Shown here in pieces: positions 10,702 to 19,630 of a DNA stretch of 64,000 nucleotides. The translations under genes were made by a program, and so were the position numbers. Within the stretch, counting starts at the first letter, position 1. Each line of letters starts with the position of its first letter. The notes under the pieces are model-generated. The model searched no databases, was not told the origin of the DNA, and worked only from the letters and a program-made list of their open reading frames with translations. The stretch comes from Ferrimonas sp. YFM (GTDB lineage Bacteria > Pseudomonadota > Gammaproteobacteria > Enterobacterales > Shewanellaceae): contig NZ_AP027368.1 of NCBI RefSeq assembly GCF_030296015.1, forward strand, positions 2,790,001-2,854,000, read 5' to 3'.

Positions 10702-11892
10702 ATGCAAAACAGCGTTGTTCTGGTAAAAGGCCGGGAAAAATCCCTGCTACGCCGCCACCCCTGGGTGTTCTCCAAGGGGATTAAGAGAGTCGACGGACAG
10801 CCCGGCCTGGGTGACACCGTAGAGATCTTCGCCCACGACGGCCGCTGGCTGGGTCGCGGCGCCTACTCCCCCCAGTCTCAGATCCGGGTACGGGTATGGA
10901 CCTTCAACCAGGATGAAGCCGTTGACGCCGATCTGCTGCGTCGCCGCATTCAGCGTGCCCAGGCTGGCCGCGATGCCCTGCCCAATGCCGGCTCCTACAC
11001 AGGCTACCGTCTGGTGGCCGCCGAATCCGATGGCCTGCCCGGCATCACCATCGACCGATTCAACGACGTTCTGGTGTGTCAGCTGCTCTCCGCCGGCGCC
11101 GATGTCTGGCGTGACACCCTGGTCGAGGTACTGTCCGAGCTCTACCCCCAGTGCGCCATCTACGAACGCTCCGATGTGGACGTGCGTAAGAAGGAGGGCC
11201 TCAAGCCCACCTCAGGCCTGCTCAAGGGCGACCTGCCCGAGCAGCCCATGGCCATTGAAGAGAACGGCCTGAAGCTGCTGGTGAACGTGGTCACCGGCCA
11301 CAAGACCGGTTACTACCTGGATCAGCGCGACAACCGCCTGGCCTCCAGCCGCTACGCCAAGGACCAGGAAGTACTGAACTGCTTCAGCTACACCGGTGGC
11401 TTTGGCACCTACGCCCTGAAAGCGGGTGCCGCCAAGGTGGTGAACGCCGACGTCTCCGCTCCGGCTCTGGCTCTGGCCAAGCAGAACGCCGAGATCAACG
11501 ACCTGGATCTCAGCCGCGCCGAGTTCGTCGAAGCGGACGTGTTCAAACTGCTGCGGGAATACCGCGAGCAGGGGCGCAGCTTCGATGTGATCATCCTGGA
11601 TCCGCCCAAGTTTGCCGACAACAAGGCACAGCTGCCTGGCGCCTGCCGCGGCTACAAAGACATCAACATGGTGGCGATGCAGATCCTCAAGCCCGGCGGC
11701 ACCCTGCTGACCTACTCCTGCTCCGGCCTGATGGACGCCAGCCTATTCCAGAAGATCGTGGCCGATGCCGCCGTGGATGCCGGCCGTGACGCCCAGATCC
11801 TGGAGCGCCTCAGCCAGTCTCCCGATCACCCCATCGGCAGCGGCTTCCCCGAAGGCTTCTACCTCAAGGGCCTGGCCCTGCGAGTCTGGTAA
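10702..11892 (+). CDS. rlmI: 23S rRNA m5C1962 methyltransferase
   Basis: RlmI methylates C1962 of 23S rRNA using SAM. The protein (396 residues) has an N-terminal PUA domain ([18 protein letters not shown]), a middle EEHG-like RNA-binding region and a C-terminal Rossmann methyltransferase domain with [11 protein letters not shown] (motif I) and the ILDPPKF motif. The catalytic Cys is in [10 protein letters not shown]. It aligns along its length with E. coli RlmI. An upstream TTG at 10690 is in frame, but ATG 10702 matches the family N-terminus and has GGA seven bases before it. Confidence 0.95.
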   Translation: MQNSVVLVKGREKSLLRRHPWVFSKGIKRVDGQPGLGDTVEIFAHDGRWLGRGAYSPQSQIRVRVWTFNQDEAVDADLLRRRIQRAQAGRDALPNAGSYTGYRLVAAESDGLPGITIDRFNDVLVCQLLSAGADVWRDTLVEVLSELYPQCAIYERSDVDVRKKEGLKPTSGLLKGDLPEQPMAIEENGLKLLVNVVTGHKTGYYLDQRDNRLASSRYAKDQEVLNCFSYTGGFGTYALKAGAAKVVNADVSAPALALAKQNAEINDLDLSRAEFVEADVFKLLREYREQGRSFDVIILDPPKFADNKAQLPGACRGYKDINMVAMQILKPGGTLLTYSCSGLMDASLFQKIVADAAVDAGRDAQILERLSQSPDHPIGSGFPEGFYLKGLALRVW

Positions 11893-11914
11893 GCAGACTT
11901 AGTCGTGAAATGAC

Positions 11915-11938
11915 AAAGGGGCCAGATGGCCCCTTTTT
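11915..11938 (+). terminator. rho-independent terminator of rlmI
   Basis: AAAGGGGCC-AGAT-GGCCCCTTTTT: a strong GC stem followed by five T residues. Confidence 0.85.
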
Positions 11939-11983
11939 GCTGCTCTGAACTTCTCTCTTGGATCTTGGTTCGATGAACCGATA

Positions 11984-12006
11984 AAGCTGGGTGTCTTGTT
12001 AAAGCT
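11984..12006 (+). repeat. dispersed short repeat, copy 1 (GGGTGTCTTG core)
   Basis: Contains CTGGGTGTCTTGTTAAAG and is framed by AAGCT/AGCTT. Its core is shared with copies at 14546-14591 (opposite orientation) and 15142-15198. Confidence 0.55.
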
Positions 12007-12007
12007 T

Positions 12008-12907
12008 CTACCAACCCATGTGGTAGTAAGCCCAGATACGCTCGATGTTCATAGGCAACCACTCATTGTAGGAGCGCCAGTGCTCATACTTCGGCAGCTT
12101 AACAACCGTCTTGAGCTCATCGGGGTTATGAATACCTGAATCCATCGCCTGTTTGACCGCTGCCATCAAATCCTCCAGATAGAGTCGCTGCTCAACCACC
12201 ACAGTGGCAGGGTCTATGGCTGGCTGGTTAGCCGGACCATGAGCCGTGATGACGCAGTCCACGTCCAGCTTTTCTATCTCCTTGAGTGAGCGGACCCACT
12301 CATCGGGCCAAAAATCAGGCATGTTTCTAAAGGCCACCCGACGAGGGGTAACAATGTCGACCACGAACAGGATCTTCTCTTTGGGTAATCGCATCACCAC
12401 CAGGCTATTGCCATGATTCGGGCCTAAATGTATCAGCTCTAAAGTCCTGCCACCCAATTGCACCAGGTAGTTGTCTTCGAAGGTAATGTCAGGCAGTGGA
12501 GTCTGGGCACTGGGATGATCCCCCAACTCTTTCGCCACATTCGCATGGCCGATAAAGGTCGCCCCCTCGTCCTTGAACAGACTGCCTCCGGAAATGTGGT
12601 CATGGTGGTTGTGGCTGTAGATGACAAACTTAATCGGCTTGTCGGTGATTTTACGGATCTCCTGACGCAGTAATGCAGCCGCCTTCGGGTTCATGGGGTC
12701 GGTTACTATTACGCCCTCTTCAGTCACAATAAATAGATTGCGATAGACCCACCATCTGAACACGTAGAGGCCATCTCCGACCTTTTTGACGCTGTGACCA
12801 AACGCCTCTCCCCCCATAGCTTCCTTTACCGGAAAGTTCGCCGACATGGCTGTGGCCGATAGAGCCATGCTGGCCAGAATTAACCACTGAAGCAATAACC
12901 GTTTCAT
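12008..12907 (-). CDS. secreted metallo-beta-lactamase-fold hydrolase
   Basis: A 299-residue periplasmic protein: a signal peptide (MKRLLLQWLILASMALSATA) precedes a metallo-hydrolase domain with YSHNHHDHISGG (HxHxDH), GPNHGNS, and the later VITAHG histidine, so both metal sites look complete. It resembles the broad MBL-fold hydrolases found in quinone-oxidation or sulfatase-like clusters. The substrate is unknown. ATG 12907 has AAGGAG upstream and starts a proper signal peptide. It is the second gene after a cytochrome b561 (39-base gap), suggesting a redox-linked periplasmic step controlled by the divergent LysR gene. Confidence 0.85.
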   Translation of the reverse strand: MKRLLLQWLILASMALSATAMSANFPVKEAMGGEAFGHSVKKVGDGLYVFRWWVYRNLFIVTEEGVIVTDPMNPKAAALLRQEIRKITDKPIKFVIYSHNHHDHISGGSLFKDEGATFIGHANVAKELGDHPSAQTPLPDITFEDNYLVQLGGRTLELIHLGPNHGNSLVVMRLPKEKILFVVDIVTPRRVAFRNMPDFWPDEWVRSLKEIEKLDVDCVITAHGPANQPAIDPATVVVEQRLYLEDLMAAVKQAMDSGIHNPDELKTVVKLPKYEHWRSYNEWLPMNIERIWAYYHMGW

Positions 12908-12946
12908 ATTCCTCTCCTTAGACCTGATTGGACTCCACACTGCCGC

Positions 12947-13489
12947 TTAGGCGCCAACGGTCATCTGTTTAAGGACATTGTCCTTCTTAATAAAGTGGTG
13001 GTGCAGAGCCGCACCTATGTGCCCGAGGCTCGCCAGGACCAGCAAAATCCAAACAGTGCCGTGCATGCCACGGAAAAGCTCCGTCACCTCTGGGCTCTGC
13101 GCCATAAAAACGGGGAATTCGAACAAACCGAAGAAACTCACTGGCACGCCGCTGGCCTGAGACATCAGGATTCCTGAAAGTGGCTGACCAAACATCAACA
13201 GATACAACAGAAGGTGCATGCCCTTGGCAAGCATTGCCTGCCTGGTGGTGGTGCCTTCCGGCAGCCGGGGCTGAGGATTAACCAGCCGCCACAGCAAACG
13301 CAGAAAGATCAGCACCAACAGCACGGCTCCAAACGACTTGTGCATGCCCGCCGCCTGCATCTTTTCAGCACCTTTGGGCATCTCGGCAAGCAGGTTCCCC
13401 ATGACAACGGAAGAGAGCAGCATCAAGAAGAGCAACCAATGAAAGAGCTTGGCAACAATGCCGTAGGTATGGGGGGTATTTTTCAACAT
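12947..13489 (-). CDS. cytochrome b561
   Basis: A 180-residue, four-helix, di-haem b inner-membrane protein that passes electrons between the quinone pool and periplasmic or membrane partners. Candidate haem-ligand histidines are in KLFHWLLF (helix 1), AAGMHKSFG (helix 2), KGMHLLLY (helix 3) and LGHIGAALHHHF (helix 4). It belongs to the YodB/CybB family. It leads a two-gene unit with the MBL-fold hydrolase and is divergent from a LysR-type gene. Confidence 0.9.
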   Translation of the reverse strand: MLKNTPHTYGIVAKLFHWLLFLMLLSSVVMGNLLAEMPKGAEKMQAAGMHKSFGAVLLVLIFLRLLWRLVNPQPRLPEGTTTRQAMLAKGMHLLLYLLMFGQPLSGILMSQASGVPVSFFGLFEFPVFMAQSPEVTELFRGMHGTVWILLVLASLGHIGAALHHHFIKKDNVLKQMTVGA

Positions 13490-13607
13490 GGTGTTTCTCC
13501 CAACGGATGACCAGTACTGAGTTCACCTAATTCCCTGTTGCCAGGTTACAGGGCATAGGCTTTAGAACAGCGTATATGGTTGCCCGGGACGCATAAACAT
13601 GCTAAAC

Positions 13608-13624
13608 AGAAAATGATTGTTTCT
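13608..13624. promoter_or_regulatory. possible LysR operator between cytochrome b561 and lysR genes
   Basis: AGAAA-N7-TTTCT inverted repeat in the divergent promoter region, just before the LysR gene start. The position fits an autoregulatory site; there is no experimental support. Confidence 0.3.
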
Positions 13625-13638
13625 TAAATTTGATTAAT

Positions 13639-14526
13639 ATGTCGATTCTTCCCTATCTGGAAACCTTCTCAGCAGTGATCGAACATGGCAGCTTTACCGC
13701 AGCCGCGCAGGCACTGGGCATTTCCAAACCCGTTGTCAGTAAACAGGTGTCGGCGTTAGAACAACACCTGGGAGTGCAGCTGCTTCAGCGGACTACGCGA
13801 CGATTGCACCTGACTCAGGCGGGTGAGATGTTTGCCAGCTATTCAAAAAGAATCATGACTGAAGCTTACGAAGCGGAACAATCCGTACTGCCTTTGCAGA
13901 GCGAACCTCAAGGCAGGTTGCGAATATCGGCCCCAGAAAGCATGGCGATCTCTTTGCTGAGTGATGTGCTACCCATGTTCCAGCGCAAGTACCCGAAACT
14001 TGAGCTGGACATCAGCATTACCGGACGCTTCGTTGACTTGGTGGAAGAGGGGATCGATTTAGCGATTCGAGTGGGTACTCTGGAGGACTCAAGCCTCATT
14101 GCCCGTAAACTGATGCCTTGCCGATTTCACCTTTGCGCATCAACGGCCTATTTGGACGTGCATGGTCGCCCCATCCATCCTGGCGACCTCGTGAAGCACA
14201 ACTGCCTCATCTATTCCCAGGGACAACACCCAAACAATTGGTTGTTTCTCGACTCAGAGGGCAAGGAGTTCCACGTCAAAGTGAGTGGCAACCTGTTCTC
14301 TGACACCGGGCACCTGCTGATGAATGCCGCCCTCAATAACCTCGGCGTGTTTATGGCACCGACTTACATGGTTAAACAGGCTCTGGCAGAGGGCCAGCTG
14401 GAGAGTATTCTCGATGAGTTTACCCCTTCCGGTGTCGGGTTGTATGCCGTCTATCCGCACACCAAGCTGGTATCAAAAAAAGTGAGGGCTTTCGTAGACT
14501 TCCTGGCTGATACCTTGCACCAATAA
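13639..14526 (+). CDS. LysR-family transcriptional regulator
   Basis: A 295-residue regulator with an N-terminal winged helix (SFTAAAQALGISKPVVSKQV recognition region) and a C-terminal periplasmic-binding-like sensing domain (LRISAPESMAISLLSDVLP onward). It belongs to the AaeR/DsdC-like branch that controls redox or detoxification genes, often the divergent neighbour. Here that neighbour is the cytochrome b561-MBL hydrolase pair. An in-frame TTG occurs at 13630, but ATG 13639 gives the usual family N-terminus. Confidence 0.92.
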   Translation: MSILPYLETFSAVIEHGSFTAAAQALGISKPVVSKQVSALEQHLGVQLLQRTTRRLHLTQAGEMFASYSKRIMTEAYEAEQSVLPLQSEPQGRLRISAPESMAISLLSDVLPMFQRKYPKLELDISITGRFVDLVEEGIDLAIRVGTLEDSSLIARKLMPCRFHLCASTAYLDVHGRPIHPGDLVKHNCLIYSQGQHPNNWLFLDSEGKEFHVKVSGNLFSDTGHLLMNAALNNLGVFMAPTYMVKQALAEGQLESILDEFTPSGVGLYAVYPHTKLVSKKVRAFVDFLADTLHQ

Positions 14527-14545
14527 AATTAGCTTTCTGCACAAA

Positions 14546-14591
14546 CACTATCGAGACACCCACCTTTGCACTATCGAGACACCCACCTTTT
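14546..14591 (-). repeat. dispersed short repeat, tandem copies 2 and 3
   Basis: Two back-to-back 23-base units, each with ACTATCGAGACACCCACC. Their complement carries GGTGGGTGTCTCG, the same core as the copies at 11984 and 15142, in the opposite orientation. Confidence 0.7.
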
Positions 14592-14618
14592 GAAAGGCGA
14601 TAAGTGAAGGTCAGGAGT

Positions 14619-15011
14619 CTAGGCCAATTGGAACTCAAAGTCATAAAAGTGCTGCCCCTCCTCGATGCGGATGGCCATCTTTCCTGACAGTCCCGCCAGT
14701 TCGCCGGTGGCGGAGTTGGGCACCACCTCCAGAATCAAACGATCGGAGCCGTCGGCCATCACCCCAAAGTGCTGCAACACAAAGCTGCCATGCTTGCCGG
14801 AGAGCGAGCCCACCACCTGTTCAATCGCCACGTAGCCTGCTGAGCCCTTCACCGGAGTCATCACGCTGAGCATCTCTCCGCGGCTGACCGCCGACAGCTC
14901 GCCATGAAACACCTTGTCGATGGACATGCGTCCGAGTACAGCACCCGCCGTCCCTTCGGCATAGCTGTCCATGGGGTCGAGTGTCACATCAAACTGTCCA
15001 GAAACTTTCAT
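14619..15011 (-). CDS. DUF3224 domain protein
   Basis: A 130-residue protein without signal peptide that fits the DUF3224 family (allene-oxide-cyclase-like barrel) along its length. Visible marks are the FDVTLDPMD start, the repeated Gly-rich strands, GYVAIEQVVGSLSGKHGSF and the C-terminal HFYDFEF. Function is not known for the family. ATG 15011 has GGAGAACCT before it. It stands alone between two clusters of the short dispersed repeat. Confidence 0.85.
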   Translation of the reverse strand: MKVSGQFDVTLDPMDSYAEGTAGAVLGRMSIDKVFHGELSAVSRGEMLSVMTPVKGSAGYVAIEQVVGSLSGKHGSFVLQHFGVMADGSDRLILEVVPNSATGELAGLSGKMAIRIEEGQHFYDFEFQLA

Positions 15012-15141
15012 AGGTTCTCCACGGTTACTAGCGGCACATTAGGCTCAGGCATTCCTGCCTACTCATCTCATTAGGTATACAGGCAAACATGGCCAACAAA
15101 CAAGCAAGCCGAGCTAAGCGATTGTTTTAATACACCTTAAA

Positions 15142-15198
15142 AGGTGGGTGTCTTGTTTAGGAAGGGCTCGTTAAAGATGGGAGTCTTGTTTAGGAAGG
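15142..15198 (+). repeat. dispersed short repeat, tandem copies 4 and 5
   Basis: GGTGGGTGTCTTGTTTAGG at 15143 onward and a near copy (ATGGGAGTCTTGTTTAGG) 33 bases later. The rest of 15012-15274 shows no gene. Confidence 0.7.
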
Positions 15199-15274
15199 TG
15201 TCGGTAATCCGGTGACAGCACCTAGAAGCCCACCCTTGATGGCGATAAAGAGTGGGCCTTCCAGTCAAGTTGAG

Positions 15275-16066
15275 TTACACCTCGAGCACCTCGCCATCTT
15301 CCGGGATAAGCACCTTGTGGCTGAGCCCCTGAGACTCCAGGGCGCGCCTAAGCATGGGGCGGTCGACGGGGCAGTGGTTCAGGGCCTCCATGTGGTTGGC
15401 CACCACCCGGCCTGGTGACAGCCTGATGAACTCCATCACCTCGTCGGTGGGCATCAGCAGCGGCTGGCCCATGTCCACCTGTGCCTGACCGGCGGCGACC
15501 ACGGTAATCTCCGGCTTAAGCTCTTTAAGAGCACGTTTCACCTCATCGGTCAGCACGGTATCGCCACTGATGTAGATAGACGGCTCGCCGGGCAACTCCA
15601 GGACGAAACCACAGCCATTGGCCATCATGGTATGGATCCAGCCATGACCATGCTGAGCCGGGACTGCCGTCAGCTTACCCCCGGCAAAGTCTACGGTTTG
15701 CCAGTCGCCAACTCCCTGTTCAACATTGATGCCGTATTTTTCCAAATAGGCTTTGTCTTTGGCAGGTGTGGCCACCGGAATATTGCCCTGGGTGAGAAAC
15801 GCCTCTCCAGGCGCATCCAGATGGTCGCTGTGCTGCAGGGGCTTAAACCCGAAGGTCTGGCTGTGGGTGATCAGCGCATGAGTCACTTTCGCCAGGATGG
15901 CCTGTGCATTGGATGGCAGATCCACAGTAGGGTTCTTTTGTGCCCTGAACCGCATCACCGAAAATGGCGGCAATGCCCCTTTGGCGCTGAGCATGGGGTC
16001 AATCAATATGAAACGCTCACCAGACTCAATCACAAAGGTGGCACTGCGCAGGTGGTGAATTCTCAT
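15275..16066 (-). CDS. MBL-fold metallohydrolase (UlaG-like)
   Basis: A 263-residue cytoplasmic metallo-beta-lactamase-fold protein of the type with the FVIESGERFILIDPML N-terminus. The usual compact HxHxDH motif is stretched: LITHSQ is separated by seven residues from LQHSDHLD, as in related sequences where the motif reads TH-Q---HxDHxD. The later ligands are in PAQHGHGWI, ISGDT and VVANHMEALNHCP, so a metal centre is still likely. Substrate unknown. It is divergent from the GlxA-type regulator. Confidence 0.8.
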   Translation of the reverse strand: MRIHHLRSATFVIESGERFILIDPMLSAKGALPPFSVMRFRAQKNPTVDLPSNAQAILAKVTHALITHSQTFGFKPLQHSDHLDAPGEAFLTQGNIPVATPAKDKAYLEKYGINVEQGVGDWQTVDFAGGKLTAVPAQHGHGWIHTMMANGCGFVLELPGEPSIYISGDTVLTDEVKRALKELKPEITVVAAGQAQVDMGQPLLMPTDEVMEFIRLSPGRVVANHMEALNHCPVDRPMLRRALESQGLSHKVLIPEDGEVLEV

Positions 16067-16170
16067 GGGTTCCTCTCGGGCTGGGTTATCTCTGACAGGA
16101 ACCAGTATGCAGTCAGGACCATTTGTGCAACACTTGCCTTAAGGACACCTATCGCTCAAATCGGGCCAAC

Positions 16171-17145
16171 ATGACTACCACCACCCCACTCAAGGTCGCC
16201 CTGGTGGCCTTTGACGGCATCAGCGCCTTTCATCTGTCCGTCCCCTGCCTGGTGTTTCAAGATGGCTTTCTGGGCCAACCCTGCCCGTTCGATCTGACCA
16301 TCTGTAGCCCGGAAGGCCCGAACCTGGAGACCAGTTCGGGATTCGCTGTCAGGATAAACCGGTCAATAGACGCCATAGACTGCGCGGACATCATAGTGAT
16401 CCCCAGCTGGCCCAATGCTCTTCCGCCCCCACCAACACCCCTGATTGACAAGCTCAAGAGCGCCCATCAGCGAGGCGCCCTGCTGGTGGGCCTCTGCCTG
16501 GGCGCTTTTGTGATCGCCGAGACCGGACTGTTGGATGGCCAAACCGCCACCACCCACTGGGCCTTTGTGGAGCAATTCAGTCAGCGCTTTCCCAAAGTCA
16601 CGTTCGACAGCCAACCCCTGTTCATCGAGCACCCACAGCTGATCACCTCTGCCGGCACCGCCGCTTCCCTGGACTGTTGCCTGCATGTGGTGCGACGCTT
16701 CTGTGGCAGTGATGTCACCAGTCAACTGGCCCGGGTTCTGGTCACTGCGCCATTTCGCTCCGGCGGACAGCAGCAGTACATCCCCTCCCCCATCGCCCCC
16801 AGACCGGAGCAGGCCACCAGTGTCAGCAAGGTGGTTGAGCAGGTGGAACAGGAGCTGAACCAGTCCCACAGTATCGAGACCATGGCGAAACGCTGCGCCA
16901 TGAGCCGGCGCACCTTCACCCGTCAGTTCAAGGCAAGTTACGGCTGCACCTTTGGAGAGTGGTTGCTGACCCAACGACTGAAGCTGAGCCAGCAGTATCT
17001 GGAGAAGGGTGAGCGCTCCATCGCTCAGGTGGCGGAGCTGGCCGGTTTCGGCTCCGAGAGTGTCTATCGAAAGCACTTCAAGGCCGCCTTTGACGTCTCC
17101 CCCTCACAGTGGCGCGCCACCTTTGGGGGAGACAAGGAGAGATAG
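16171..17145 (+). CDS. GlxA-family AraC-type regulator with DJ-1/PfpI domain
   Basis: A 324-residue transcriptional regulator. The N-terminal DJ-1/PfpI-like domain (about 6-175) has the nucleophile-elbow cysteine in GLCLGAFVIAE, and the C-terminal AraC double helix-turn-helix spans about 215-315 (MAKRCAMSRRTFTRQFKASY; SIAQVAELAGFGSESVYRKHF). Such proteins usually activate catabolic genes in response to small amines or amides. The divergent MBL hydrolase is the natural candidate target. A TTG at 16123 is in frame, but ATG 16171 matches the domain start. Confidence 0.9.
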   Translation: MTTTTPLKVALVAFDGISAFHLSVPCLVFQDGFLGQPCPFDLTICSPEGPNLETSSGFAVRINRSIDAIDCADIIVIPSWPNALPPPPTPLIDKLKSAHQRGALLVGLCLGAFVIAETGLLDGQTATTHWAFVEQFSQRFPKVTFDSQPLFIEHPQLITSAGTAASLDCCLHVVRRFCGSDVTSQLARVLVTAPFRSGGQQQYIPSPIAPRPEQATSVSKVVEQVEQELNQSHSIETMAKRCAMSRRTFTRQFKASYGCTFGEWLLTQRLKLSQQYLEKGERSIAQVAELAGFGSESVYRKHFKAAFDVSPSQWRATFGGDKER

Positions 17146-17176
17146 GCAGCCAACAGCCGCCACTCAATGACCGGGG

Positions 17177-19501
17177 TTAAAGGTGACTGCCCAAGAGTCC
17201 CCACCAGATGGTGCCTCCCACCACTGCCAGGGACACCGCCAGTCGCATCAAAGTGGGACCAACCCCATGGGCCAGCTGGAAACGGTTCCACAGGTCCAAC
17301 TTGCGCTGCAACACATGCTCGTCGCCTGGCAGCAGAATGGGGTAACTCTCAGGGCAGGCGCCTGACAAGGGAGCCTTGGGCAGCGGGGTACCATTAACGT
17401 AGTGCTGTTTCACCAGCGCTTCTGCCTCCAGCAAGCCATCGATGGAAGCGGAATAGATCAGCGCCATCGCCTGCTGACAGGCCTCAATCGCCTCCGAGGC
17501 CGCCTGGCACCAGTCCGGCCAGTTGTGCTTGTCCACGTCACTCAGGGTAAAGGCGGGGAACTCGGAGTCCCAGTCGGTAACGCCTAACCGTTCCGCGACG
17601 ACCGCTGGCAGCTCTATCGCCAGGGCAGCCTGTGAGATGTCTCGCATCTTGTCCTGGATGATCTGACACACCTTCAGAATGCGCCGCTTCTCGAAGTAGC
17701 CAATCTGACCGTCGGCGGTGATCACCTGCCAGGTATTGGTCAGCAGCGCCAACTCGTTGTGGGCCGCCGCTCTCAGGTGATCGCTGCAATGCAGCAGGTG
17801 ACAGAGGCTCTTCAGGTACTGGTGCCAGCCGGCGTCAAGCTGCTGCGCCGCCAACAGGTGGACCTGGCGGCAATTGGCGTCGTGACGTTTGAGGGAAGCC
17901 TGCACCTCACTATGTTCTTTGGCAATCTGTGCCATCGCCTTGGGAATAGCGTCTCTGCTGATCTCTTTGCCCCGATGACGAATGATCCCACCAGAGGGCT
18001 CCAGGTTGCCCGAAGCCAAGGCCTGCAGGGTCTGGCGCTCAACCTCCAGCTTTCGGGCACGCTCGAGCTGCTGGGCAACGGCGTCGGTGTAGAGCTGACC
18101 AAACACCTGGTTGTCCAACTGGGCCACAGAACTGCTCTGGAGCAGTGCATCCAGGTTGGAGAAGCTTCTAAAGGGGCTGCGCGCCAGGTAGGTACCGCGA
18201 TATTCCGGTGAAAATGAGGGGCGGTCATAGCGCTGAGCCAACACCTGCTCGGCGACCACCTCCTCCATCTCACCAACCTTGTCCGCCACATAGAGGCCAT
18301 CACTGATGCGCTCCCGCAAGGCGTCGGCGTCCGCAAACACGGTCCAGGCAGAGCGATCGTCGATCTGGGCCGCGATGTATTGAGACTTGGCGTTGTCTTC
18401 ACGATCCCGGTTGCCCGGGTGGGTGGACCACATCTGCGGCGGCATCGCCACCTCTTGGGAAAACACCCGGTGCTGACTGGCATCCTGTTGCTGAGGCAAT
18501 GGCACACTGCCGTATGAGTCGTTATTCAGCACCCGGCCAATGGCCTCAACCGCCTGGCTCTGCAGTTGGAACAGATCATCGATGCGTTTGCCACTGCGCG
18601 CCTGACTGGACACCAGATCCACCGTTTCCTGCCAGGCCTCGTCGGCCGCCTGCAGCTTGTACAGGGCGTTGACCAGGGCATCACTGCCGGTGACCGACAC
18701 CGCCACCAGATCCGCATTGAACTCCATCTCCCGACTCAGGGCACGCTCGGCGATCACCACCACCCGAAACAGAGTGTCCATCAAAGAGCGAATGGACCAG
18801 ATCACCAGAGAGAGAATCCAGCCTATCCAGGCCACACGAAGATCCACCCTGGAGATAAACCTCACCACCTTATCCAGCCAGTCCCGCACCGCCACCATGT
18901 GGGAGATCACCTGCTGGGCCACATAGACCCAGCGACCCACCGCCATTGAACCCTGAGCAAAGTGACCAAACTCGTGGGCCAATACTGCCTTTAACTCGCC
19001 CAGGTTCAGCACATTCACCAGGCCCAGGCCAATCACCAGGTTCTTCTTGGTGGGGAAAATCAGGTTTATCAAAGAGAGATCGTAGAATACCGCGGCATTC
19101 ACCTCCGAGGTGATGAACACCCTGTGGGGCCGCGGGGCACCAATCTCATCCGCCAGGGTATGCAGAAACTCGAACAGCACCGGCTCATCTTCCGCGGTCA
19201 CCTCCTCGCCCCCTACGCTGCCAGAACGCCGGACAGTGAACAAAGACTTGGCCATGAACAGGGTGATCAGTCCCGCCATAGCGGAGATCAAGGCAGCGAA
19301 GGGACCGCCTCCGGACAGGAACGAGACGGCATTACCATAGGCGATAAAGCCGAAACAGAATGCCATGGCGAAATAAACCAGGATGAAAGCCAGTAAGCCG
19401 GTCATCGCCAGCCAGGCCTGCATTCTGTATTTGGCACTGGCCTCGGTCAGCCCATCTGGGACATTGCCCGGGCTTTGCGGATAGTGAAAACTCTGCGGCA
19501 T
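17177..19501 (-). CDS. large M48-family membrane metallopeptidase
   Basis: A 774-residue integral membrane zinc peptidase related to HtpX and Ste24. Two helices (about 30-56 and 62-86) precede the catalytic domain with HEFGH near residue 175, two more helices (about 215-250) and the third-ligand motif EMEFNAD. The C-terminal 450 residues form a long helical region not found in HtpX, ending in a final membrane helix (LMRLAVSLAVVGGTIWWGLL). It probably acts in membrane-protein quality control, but the substrate is unknown. Confidence 0.87.
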   Translation of the reverse strand: MPQSFHYPQSPGNVPDGLTEASAKYRMQAWLAMTGLLAFILVYFAMAFCFGFIAYGNAVSFLSGGGPFAALISAMAGLITLFMAKSLFTVRRSGSVGGEEVTAEDEPVLFEFLHTLADEIGAPRPHRVFITSEVNAAVFYDLSLINLIFPTKKNLVIGLGLVNVLNLGELKAVLAHEFGHFAQGSMAVGRWVYVAQQVISHMVAVRDWLDKVVRFISRVDLRVAWIGWILSLVIWSIRSLMDTLFRVVVIAERALSREMEFNADLVAVSVTGSDALVNALYKLQAADEAWQETVDLVSSQARSGKRIDDLFQLQSQAVEAIGRVLNNDSYGSVPLPQQQDASQHRVFSQEVAMPPQMWSTHPGNRDREDNAKSQYIAAQIDDRSAWTVFADADALRERISDGLYVADKVGEMEEVVAEQVLAQRYDRPSFSPEYRGTYLARSPFRSFSNLDALLQSSSVAQLDNQVFGQLYTDAVAQQLERARKLEVERQTLQALASGNLEPSGGIIRHRGKEISRDAIPKAMAQIAKEHSEVQASLKRHDANCRQVHLLAAQQLDAGWHQYLKSLCHLLHCSDHLRAAAHNELALLTNTWQVITADGQIGYFEKRRILKVCQIIQDKMRDISQAALAIELPAVVAERLGVTDWDSEFPAFTLSDVDKHNWPDWCQAASEAIEACQQAMALIYSASIDGLLEAEALVKQHYVNGTPLPKAPLSGACPESYPILLPGDEHVLQRKLDLWNRFQLAHGVGPTLMRLAVSLAVVGGTIWWGLLGSHL

Positions 19502-19630
19502 GAAGTGCGCTCCCTTAGATAAGAGCAGTTACTCTATGCAAAAATTGCCGGAAAGTAATCCGAGGCCATCAGGTTTTTATCGATGATAAATCAATTGATT
19601 ACATAACGAACTGAGTGGGCGGCCACCGGA

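Noticed and set aside
15012..15274. Gene between the DUF3224 and MBL genes
   Set aside because: Only short repeat copies are seen; no frame with a ribosome site.
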